A DNA stretch of 27,942 nt from Clostridia bacterium (GTDB lineage Bacteria > Bacillota_A > Clostridia > Oscillospirales > CAG-272), in contig JAGBGE010000011.1 of NCBI GenBank assembly GCA_017936125.1, positions 1-27,942 on the forward strand. The letters are read 5' to 3'. A program made the translations under genes and the position numbers. Positions 6,855-16,200 of the stretch are shown here, one piece after another (position 1 is the first letter of the stretch; each line of letters begins with the position of its first letter). The notes below the pieces were generated by a model. The model did not search any database. It was not told where the DNA came from and was given only the letters and a program-made list of their open reading frames with translations.

Positions 6855-9800
6855 TTAGTGAGGGGTAACCTCATTGAAGAACTGATGATAGTAGCAAAGC
6901 TTCGCCCAGGAATTCTTTACTCCTGCGAAGACGTACTTATCCATAAGCATCTGCAGTACCTCTGCAAGCTCAGCGTCAACCGCTACGCAGCCTATCATCG
7001 GGCTGTCCTCTTCAACTATCATAGTGGTAGTGCCGGTGCCATCATCGTTTACAAAGCTGATTTCGTCACCTGCCTTGATAATCTTGTCAACGTAGGAAAG
7101 AACGAAGTCGGTCTTGTCGCCGCCAGCACCGTGATACTGACCTGCAAGAACCTCGTCTACCGCATATCCGGTTACAAGATAAGGAGTGCCGTCATCATAG
7201 CTGTCGTAATAAACAGCGTTGTATGCATCGCCAAGCTCCTCGCGGAGTGCTTCTCTGCACTTCTCAACGTCACCGCCGAACTTATTGAGAGTATTGAGAA
7301 CGTAAAGATCCTCCTCGGAATAAGTGAAGTTGAATGCGCCGCCGTCGATAAGGTCATTTACCTTGGGATCGGCGGAATAGATAGGCTTGCTCTGGAAGAT
7401 AGTAGTCAAACCGGTAAAATCAACGTAGAGAATAGAGCCGAGTCTGCCATCTGTACGCTTCTCGCGCCAGTAGCCGTCTACAAGCTCAAGCGGAATACCG
7501 CCGGAAACGGTCTCGGTAAGCTCACCCTGAGTATTCTCAAGGAAGGTGTGGAAGCTGGGAGACGCAAGAGAGAATCTGTATACACCCTCACCGCCAAGTC
7601 TTTCAACTCTGAAGTAGATAGTACCCTCCTGGTAAACGTCGCCGTATGCGATGTTAATGTAATAATCCTCGCCGGCTTCAAGATAAGCCATCATATAAGT
7701 ATTACTGATATCACCGGTCATACCCATATTATTCTTATCGACGTTGAGATAGGTGTACCAAACCTCTTTGGTGTCAAAGTTATCAGGCTTGAAGATCCAT
7801 GCCTCACAGTCAATGAACGTGCCCTCCTTAACACCGGGAGCGTACGAGGTAATAAGATAAGTACCCGACTCGGTGGGAGTGAACTTCGAGAAGAGACCTC
7901 TGGGCATGATAGGTCTGTTGTAGTAAACGGAGTTGGGGAAATCGGTATCGCCCTTCGCGCTGAGAACTACGTCGTAAGCCGAGAAGGTCGCAAGACCCTT
8001 GATGGGATCCTCAAGCTGCTCGTCTGTACCGTAGGAATCGTAGTAGCAGCAGAACTCAAGCCACTCGTCAGCGTTGTTGGGGTCACCGAAATTATCAAGA
8101 GCAACCTTGATAAGAAGCTCTTTAAGTTCCTCGGTAACGGGACAAATGCCGTTTATCGTGGAGTTAGATGCATAGTTACAATACTTGGTAAGCGCTGCCT
8201 CATAATCCTTGCCAAGACCCATATTGTATACGTAGTCATCGCTGCTGAAGCGAGTGTAGCCCATAAGGTTAGCAAGAAGAATAGGACCGTCGACGCTGTC
8301 TACGTGATAGTAGCCGTCATTTTCATTGTAGAAGATGGGAGCATACTCCTGATAATCGCCGTATCTGTCGGGCTTGGTTGCCGCAAAACGATAGATATAT
8401 GTGGGAGTGTCGATTTCGTCAATCTCGCAAACGCGAAGATTCTTGATATATACGGTATCGTCGCCGTAGTCCTCGCTGTTATCCTTCTGGTAAACAAGCG
8501 CAATCTCGTAGGTCGCATCCTCCTCAGCAACGTAAGCGAAGCAGGTAGACCAATCATTATTTGCCGCTGCCTCTGCGTTAACCTCGTCGCTCACGGTAGA
8601 ATCGTAAGGACCGGAGATGGAATAAATATCCTTGCCGTCAACTATAACGTAAAGGTTGTCTGCGCGAAGCTCTGTGGAGGAGAAGTAATCAAACGCAAGA
8701 GCCTCGCCAGACATGAGCGGAACGTTCATAATAAGCTGCGCGTAAGAGCCTTCCTTGAATGAGTTAGAGGGCTTTACTACATTATCACCCTTGAACTCGG
8801 AGATAACGAAGGGCCAGGAATATTCCTTCTCGTCATCCGAGGCGTCAGCGGGATAGGGAGAATACTCGATATCCTCAATAAGTCCGCCGTCAAGAACCTC
8901 GCTGATCTCGTCGCTGTCAGGCATCTCTACGTCAGGCTTCTCTCTGGGAACGATGTCGTTTACGTCATAAACGAGCTTCTGCTCGTAATTTTCACCGATA
9001 AATGCGTCAAACATAAGGGTGAAGGGTCTTTCAGCAGTAATCGCACCAACGTGAATGAGAGTGATTACACCGTATCTGTCAACCATTACGGACGTGGGAT
9101 ATGCATTAACGCCGAACGCGCTTGCAATTCCACTATATTCCTTCGCCATATCGAAGGTAAGCTCGTAGGATGACTTGAACTCCGAAACGTCATACGCGGT
9201 ATCATCTGCATAGGGGTTAAGAGCGATTATAGCAACGTCATCGGTGTAATCCTCGTATGCAGACTGCATATAGGGGAACTCGAGCTGGCATGCAGAGCAG
9301 TTAACGTACCAGAAGTTGAGAAGAACCGCATCCTTCTCCTTGAGTACTTCAGAGAGCTTGAACTGCTTGCCCTCGGTAGTAGTAACGGTAAAATCACGGA
9401 TTACGTCACCAATCTTGTATGAAACACCGGTAAGATCGCTCTCAGGAATTACCGCGGAGGAAATCTCTATCTCAAAATTCGCGGATACGAGAGGATAATA
9501 GGGCTGAACATCGTATCCGTCAGGAATACTCACGTCAATCTTAGCTGCATACTCGCCGCCCTTGGGGAGAGAGAAGGTCGCCTTACCGCTATCGTCGGTT
9601 GCGGCAACACCGCCGTCTACGAGGTCGCCAAGCGAGCCGTCCTTATATTCATAAATGTAAATAGGAAGCTTGGTCATAGCCATGCCGCCCTCGGTTACTA
9701 CCGTAACGCTGTAGCTTTCCTTTTTGATGCTACCCGCGCCGCCACCGTTGATAATACCGCCGGGGCCACCGGAGCTGCTACCGTCGCCCGAAAGCGCCAC

Positions 9801-9977
9801 GATAAGTATAATAGGAACTATAACCACAAGGGCAAGTCCCGCGATTATCGCTGCCTTGATTCCGGTCGCAAGCTTCTTCCACCAATCAAGAAGGTTGAAG
9901 CCAGCGCCAGATGCTGCGGAAGCCTTAGCACTCTCCTTACCCTCAGCGGCGGAAATTTTCTTTTCGTCGTTATTCAT
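6855..9977 (-). CDS. Membrane-anchored modular surface protein with TlpA/ResA-like thioredoxin domain (1040 aa)
   Basis: Layout: cytoplasmic N-tail (1-40), membrane helix (about 41-63), Gly/Ser linker, beta-sandwich domain of Cna-B/carboxypeptidase-regulatory type (about 88-175), then a thioredoxin-like domain (about 186-335). This domain shows the redox motif NCSACQLEFP (Cys227, Cys230) and the cis-proline loop NAYPTSVMVD (Pro294), as in TlpA/ResA-type reductases acting outside the membrane. A beta-sandwich (about 385-520, with FDYFSSTELRADNLYVIVDG) resembles MAM/choice-of-anchor modules. Then come module copy A (554-646, DGYY to CCYY), a PPC-like domain (about 690-805), and module copy B (834-1030, DGYW to LCYY). 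The start has AAGGAG 8 bases upstream. A 6-bp GC hairpin (10007-10028) lies in its leader. The redox partner is unknown; cysteines in the modules are candidates. Confidence 0.88.
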   Translation of the reverse strand: MNNDEKKISAAEGKESAKASAASGAGFNLLDWWKKLATGIKAAIIAGLALVVIVPIILIVALSGDGSSSGGPGGIINGGGAGSIKKESYSVTVVTEGGMAMTKLPIYIYEYKDGSLGDLVDGGVAATDDSGKATFSLPKGGEYAAKIDVSIPDGYDVQPYYPLVSANFEIEISSAVIPESDLTGVSYKIGDVIRDFTVTTTEGKQFKLSEVLKEKDAVLLNFWYVNCSACQLEFPYMQSAYEDYTDDVAIIALNPYADDTAYDVSEFKSSYELTFDMAKEYSGIASAFGVNAYPTSVMVDRYGVITLIHVGAITAERPFTLMFDAFIGENYEQKLVYDVNDIVPREKPDVEMPDSDEISEVLDGGLIEDIEYSPYPADASDDEKEYSWPFVISEFKGDNVVKPSNSFKEGSYAQLIMNVPLMSGEALAFDYFSSTELRADNLYVIVDGKDIYSISGPYDSTVSDEVNAEAAANNDWSTCFAYVAEEDATYEIALVYQKDNSEDYGDDTVYIKNLRVCEIDEIDTPTYIYRFAATKPDRYGDYQEYAPIFYNENDGYYHVDSVDGPILLANLMGYTRFSSDDYVYNMGLGKDYEAALTKYCNYASNSTINGICPVTEELKELLIKVALDNFGDPNNADEWLEFCCYYDSYGTDEQLEDPIKGLATFSAYDVVLSAKGDTDFPNSVYYNRPIMPRGLFSKFTPTESGTYLITSYAPGVKEGTFIDCEAWIFKPDNFDTKEVWYTYLNVDKNNMGMTGDISNTYMMAYLEAGEDYYINIAYGDVYQEGTIYFRVERLGGEGVYRFSLASPSFHTFLENTQGELTETVSGGIPLELVDGYWREKRTDGRLGSILYVDFTGLTTIFQSKPIYSADPKVNDLIDGGAFNFTYSEEDLYVLNTLNKFGGDVEKCREALREELGDAYNAVYYDSYDDGTPYLVTGYAVDEVLAGQYHGAGGDKTDFVLSYVDKIIKAGDEISFVNDDGTGTTTMIVEEDSPMIGCVAVDAELAEVLQMLMDKYVFAGVKNSWAKLCYYHQFFNEVTPH

Positions 9978-10006
9978 TTTTTTCTCCTTATTCTTATTGA
10001 CATCAC

Positions 10007-10028
10007 GCCGCCCTAATGCTTTGGCGGC
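10007..10028 (-). other. Leader hairpin of the thioredoxin surface-protein mRNA
   Basis: GCCGCC (10007-10012) and GGCGGC (10023-10028) form a 6-bp all-GC stem with a 10-base loop, lying between the - strand promoter at 10053-10081 and the ribosome site. No T-run follows on the - strand. It may stabilise the mRNA or be a minor regulatory structure. Confidence 0.35.
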
Positions 10029-10052
10029 AAAATGCCGAAAATATACATTTAT

Positions 10053-10081
10053 ATCATATCACGTTTTTGCAAGAAAATCAA
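10053..10081 (-). promoter_or_regulatory. Promoter of the - strand surface-protein genes
   Basis: On the - strand: TTGATT (10081-10076), 17 bases, TATGAT (10058-10053), with TGA just before the -10 (extended -10). Start of transcription near 10046 gives a leader of roughly 70 bases to the ATG at 9977. Confidence 0.7.
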
Positions 10082-10165
10082 TAGCAAATTGCAAATTTGT
10101 TCGCTTTCTTTATATATTTAATAAAATATTAACATTTTTAATTTGCATATATTTCGTCAAACCTC

Positions 10166-10194
10166 TTGCATTTTCCACTTTAATATGGTAAAAT
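10166..10194 (+). promoter_or_regulatory. Promoter of the protease-oligopeptide transporter operon
   Basis: TTGCAT (10166-10171), exactly 17 bases, TAAAAT (10189-10194), with TGG ahead of the -10 (extended -10). It diverges from the - strand promoter at 10053-10081 with about 85 bp between the two -35 boxes. That AT-rich stretch (10082-10165) contains TAGCAAATTGCAAATTTG, a partial palindrome that could bind a shared regulator. It is the only strong promoter seen ahead of the six-gene unit. Confidence 0.72.
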
Positions 10195-10271
10195 ATAAAA
10201 TGCGCGCTAATATTTAATTAATATAAATAATATATTATGTGTTGCGAAAAAAGTCAGAAAGGCAAGAAAAC

Positions 10272-13200
10272 ATGGCAAAGAAAAACTACACAGTCCGCGT
10301 GCTGACGGCAGTGATAGCGATGGTGATGCTCATCTCCACCCTACTCACAGTTCAGCTGTCTGCAACGGGCACCACTTATTACGGCTCATCGCCGTCAATA
10401 AACAAGCTTAACGGTAACATTGATTTGGGCACCGAGAAGCTTTACAACGAGGCAGTAATGTACAAGCTGCCCGACAGCGTTAAGGAGTATGATGATATTT
10501 CGGTCATCATTCAGACCAAATCCGAGACGCTTCTTGACGCCTACGATAAGTCAGGCTCCTCCCTCTCCTACGGCGAGTACGTGCTCACCGATGAGGCAGC
10601 AGACGTGCGCGGTGAGATACTCGCACAGTCCGAAAAGCTGAAGCAGAGACTTGACGGTATAAGCTACGAGGTTGGTAAGAGCTACAATACTCTTATGTCC
10701 GGCTTCGAGATTATTATCAAGGCGGCAGATTACGACTACGTACTCGAGTCTATCGGCGACGATGCTACCGTTTTCGTCGGCGAGGTCTACGAGGCTGAAA
10801 AGACCGAGCTTGTTGAAAACCGAGTTAACGTTTACAACACCGGTATCTTCAGCAGTGAGGACTTCAAGAAGAATTACGGCATCGACGGCACCGGTATGGT
10901 AGTTGCGGTTCTTGATACCGGTATTGACTACTATCACTCCGCTTTCGCTGATTCGACCTTCAAGGCAGACAGAAATAAGCTCGGTATGACCTTTGCAGAC
11001 GTTCAGGCGGTTATGCAGAAGAACGATATGGCTGCCGAGAGCATGGTAGCAGGTCTTGCGCCCGAGGACGTTTACATCAGTGACAAGATTCCTTACGGCT
11101 TCGACTACGCTGACGGTGACTCTGACGTCTTCCCTCTCCTCTCTAACCACGGTACGCACGTTTCGGGCGTTATCGTAGGTAACTACCTCGAGCACATCGA
11201 GGCTGAGGACTATACGGGCGAATTCGTTGGTGTTGCTCCCAACGCGCAGGTTGCTGCGATGAAGATATTCTCCGACGTTGAGTCTACCTCTCACACCTCT
11301 TGGATTATCGCGGCTCTTGAGGACTGCGTTACTCTCGGTGTTGACGTTATCAACATGTCTATCGGTACATCCTGCGGCTTCGGTACTCCCTCGACCAAGT
11401 ATCACGAGGACGCACTTTACGAGAAGATCCGTGAGCGCGGTATCGCTATGATAGTTGCGGCATCCAACAGCTTCAACTCGGCATACAGCTCTGATAAGAA
11501 CGGTAACCTTCCCCTTACATCTAACCCCGACAGTGCTACGGTTGGCTCGCCCTCTACTTATGCGGGCGCTCTCTCGGTAGCTTCTATCGAGGGCGCAAAG
11601 ACTCCTTACCTTCTTTACGGCGACAACATCATGTACTTCATCGAGTCTACCGACAGAGTTTCTAAGGAAAAGGACTTCGTCGGCGAGCTTCTTCCCGATG
11701 GCGTTGACGAGATGGAAATTGAGTACGTGCTCGTAGCAGGCGCAGGTCGTACGGCTGCCGACTACACGGGTATCGACGTCAAGGGTAAGATTGCGCTCGT
11801 TAAGCGTGGTTACAACACCTTCGAGGAAAAGACTGCTCTCGCGCAGGAAATGGGCGCGGCAGGCGTTATCATATACAACAACGTTTCGGGTGACATCAGA
11901 ATGAACGTTGGTGAAACCGACATCGCAGTATGCTCGATTTCGCAGGACGACGGTGAGATGCTCGCAGAGGCAGGTCGCGGTAAGATTAAGATCAGCCGCA
12001 GTCAGACCTCCGGTCCCTTCATCTCCGACTTCTCCTCCTGGGGTCCTACTCCCGACCTTCAGATCAAGCCTGAGATCACCGCGCACGGCGGCTCGATTCT
12101 CTCGTCTGTTCCCGGTGAGGATTACGACAGAATTTCCGGTACGTCGATGGCTACCCCCAACATCTCGGGTGTTGCAGCGCTTCTCCGTCAGTACGTAATT
12201 GAAAAGTTCGGCTTTGACAGAGAGAAGGACGCGAAGGAAATCACAGCTACCGTAAACAGAATTATGATGTCTACGGCAGATATTATCATAAACAAAAACG
12301 GTTTGCCCTATTCCGTCAGAAAGCAGGGCGCAGGTCTTGCCAACCTTAATGACTCCGCAGCAACAAATGCATATATCGTTACTTACGATGAAAACAATTC
12401 GATTATGGATAAGTCCAAAATCGAGCTTGGCGACGATCCCGATAAGACGGGTGTTTACACTCTCAAGTTCGGTATCTACAACTTCGGCACCGCGGCTCAG
12501 TCGTACAGCCTCTCGGCTCACGTTCTGACCGAGGGCGTCAGCGAGACAAAGACAAGTCACGGTGAAACAACCGTAACCGAGTCGGCGTACAAGCTTGACG
12601 GCGCTATCGTAGAGATTATTTCCGTAAGCAGCGGTATGAACGATGACGGTAAGATTACCGTCGCTGCGGGTCAGACCACAGACGTGACGGTAAGAATCAC
12701 TCTCACCGACGAGAACAAGAAGTATCTCGACGAGAGCTTTGAGAACGGTGGATACGTCGAGGGCTTCCTTATGCTTACCGCGGACGGTGAGGAAGAGGAT
12801 CTTACTCTCCCCTACCTTGCATTCTACGGCGACTGGACTGTTGCTCCTATCTTCGACCTTGATTTCTTCGAGACCAACAAGGACGAGCTTGACGATTCAA
12901 TCGATCCTCTCGACAAGAATCTTCCCGACGCTTACGCTTCCCGTCCTATCGGCGGTTCTACCGGTGACTACGTAAGCTATCTCGGCTCTTACTACTTCGA
13001 ACAGAATCCCAACAATAAAATAATCGCAGCTGACAGAAAGTACATCTCTATCTCCAACCAGCAAACCGAGGGCGGTGAGATTAACTCGCTTCGCTTCGTT
13101 TGGGCAGGTATGCTCAGAGGCGCGAAAAAGGTTGACATAGTTATCACCGAGGACTCAACCGGTGAGATAGTATACTCCAGCACAGAAAATTACATCAGAA

Positions 13201-16200
13201 AATCCTACGGCGACGGCGGTCCTATCCGTCCTGCCAACATTGACATTGAGTTCAGCGCTATTGAGCAGAATCTCAAGAACAACACCCGCTATACCGTAAC
13301 CCTCAAGGCTTACCTTGACTACGGTGACGGCGGCGCTGATACAAACCTCAACAACACATTCACATTCCCCGTGACGACCGACTTCTCGGCTCCTACGCTT
13401 ACGGACTGTGAATTCTACACCGAATACGACCGTTCCTCCAAGAAGACCAAGCTTTTTGCAAAGCTTGCAGTTTACGACAACCACTACGCAATGGCTCTTC
13501 AGGCAGGTTACGTTAGCACTGGCAGCGACGGCGCTGCGGCGTTCAATGCATACGGCAAATACGCAACTCCTATTTACTCCGAATTCAATTCTACCAATTA
13601 CGTAGTTATCGAGCTGACCGATTACATTGACGATATCGTCAACAAGCAGACCGGCTCTATGAACAAGAACACCTTCACGGTGGCTTGCTACGACTACGCG
13701 ATGAACTCCGCAACCTATGAAATCGCGCTTCCCGACGATTTCGAGGCGTTCGGCTTCGCTACCGAGGACGGTGGAATCACAAACGAGCTTTATATTTCCC
13801 TCAGTCCCAACGAGGTTTACAGCCTCAATCCCGTAGTATATCCTGCTACCGAGTGGGGCGCGCTCATCGAGTATAGCAGCTCTAACCAGAACAGCGTAAG
13901 AGTTGTAAATAACAAGATTATCGCTGTAGGCGGCGCCGGCGCGAGAATCACGGCAAAGACGCCCGACAGCAAGCATCAGGCAATCATATACGTCGACGTT
14001 CTCAGTGAGGACGACGCAGGCTACAAGAAATACTCCAAGCCTGTCGCCGACAGCTTTATTCTCACCGGATTTAACGTTATAAAAGCATTCTACAAGCTTG
14101 ATAACACCGATAGAGATATAGGCTCGACGGGCGACAACCTTAAGTTCCCCTCGTCATCCTATTACAGTCTATCGCTTTACCCCTCGGAATCAGTAAGGCT
14201 TAATTATGAGCTTCACGCATACTTCCCGAATGCAACTAAGGTTGTATTTGAGTCGGGTAACGACAGCGTTGTCAAGATAGACCAAAACGGTACTATCACG
14301 GCAGTGGCCGAGGGTCTTGCGTCGGTAACCGCAAAGGTTATGATGGACGGCAAGAGCACTCTCTACTCCGCAACTGTTAATATTGAGGTCAAGGAGCCCT
14401 ACGTTACCTCCGGTCCCTCTCTTACCAACTACTTCGGCGCAGGTGACGAGCAGAATCACGTCAACCTCAACACCAGCGGTCTGGCTATCACCGAGATAGG
14501 TCAGTTCGCATTCTCTAACTACGACTACGTGGAAAAGGGTCCTAACGACGAGATCTCCGAGGAAGCTCCCGAGACCATGAAGATGTGGTTCATCGGTGAT
14601 AACACTATTAAAAAGGTTACTCTCTCCGAGGGTATTGAGCGTATCGGTCCGTACGCATTCGCTAACATGACTGCGCTTGAAACCGTTGTTCTCCCCTCCA
14701 CGCTTGAGACTATCGACTACGGCGCGTTCCTCGGTTGTACCTCACTTAAGAAAATTGAGGGTATCGAGAACGTTAAGTTCATCAACCAGTCCGCATTCCA
14801 GGGCTGTGCTATCACGGGTACTCTTAATCTTGACCGCGCGGTTGCTATTGCTAACTTCGCATTTGCGGAGAACCCCGCTATTACTAAGGTAAATCTTCCC
14901 GCAACGCTTCAGTCGCTCGGTGCTTACGCATTCGGTAACAACACCAAGCTCGAGAGCGTTAACATCAAGGCAGAAAAGATTAAGCTTGGTCAGTACGCAT
15001 TCACCGACTGTACCTCGCTCAAATCTATCTCTATCAATGCGTCGGTTATTCCCGCAGGCGCGTTCAACCAGTGTACCTCTCTTAAGAGCGTGACTCTCGG
15101 CAAGGACGTATCTGTTATCAGCGAATACGCATTCAGAGGCACTATCATTGATAAGTTCACCGTCGCAAGCGGTAACACCACCTTCGTTTCGAAGGACGGC
15201 GGCTCTTATCTTACCAACGCGGCAGGTGATCAGATTCTTCTCGTCGCTCCCGCAAAGACCGAGTTTATTCTTAACGACTCTAAGATTACCTCTATCGGCA
15301 ACGCGGCATTCTCAGGCAGTGATAAGCTAATTAAGGTTTCTATCCCCAGCGTAACCAGCGTTGGCGACTTCGCATTCTCCGAGTGTGACTGTCTTACAAC
15401 CGTTGAGCTTGGTAAGCTCACTAGCATAGGTAAATACGCATTCGAAAATACCGCTATCGCTAACTTCGAGTTTGAGAGCGGTGTAGATATGGGTGAATAC
15501 GCATTCTACAGAAGCGATATAACCGAGGTTAATATTCCCGACGGCTTCGTTATTCCCGAGGGCGCGTTCGCAAGCTGTGGTAGCCTTGCTACAATAGTTA
15601 TCGGCGACAACGTTACCGTTGGTCTCAACGCATTCTATATGTCTACCGAGGAAAGCTGGACTGCCGAGAGCGAGACCGTAGTACGTGAGTTCTACAACTC
15701 CGCAACAGGCGACAAGATTTCCAAGGAAATGGCTGTTTACTCGGTAGTATACAAGAGCCCGATCAGATCTCTTACTATCGGTAAGAACGCTATCATTGAG
15801 GGTGGCGCATTCTACGGCGCTGCCGAGCTTGAGAAGGTTTCTATCGGCTCGGGCGCGAAGATTGGCGATTTCGCATTCTACAACTGCGCATCTCTTAAGG
15901 AAATTGCTCTTGAGAAGGTTATTTCGATTGGTGAATCGGCATTCTCCGGTGACATCCACTACAAATATCAGAACAAGAGCTGCTCTACGGTTGATATCAC
16001 ACCCGAGGGCGAGTATCACTACACTTATCACGCTCCCGATCTCGTAAGCGTTGATCTTTCCTCTCTTGAATCTATCGGAAAGAACGCGTTTGCGGCTTGT
16101 AAGGAGCTTACTACCGTAACTCTCGGTAAGAACCTTACCGAAATCGCAGAGGGCGCATTCCAGTCCTGCGATAATCTCTCCAAGGTTAATCTTGGAAACG

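Noticed and set aside
6858..8762. Long open frame (634 codons) on the + strand opposite the thioredoxin surface-protein gene
   Set aside because: It lies wholly inside a well-supported - strand gene, has no ribosome site, promoter or recognisable domain, and its composition is that of a mirrored coding frame.
10551..12560. Long open frame (669 codons) antisense to the protease catalytic domain
   Set aside because: The sense strand has all subtilisin motifs in order; the antisense product has no domain, signal or start signal and is a shadow of biased codon use.
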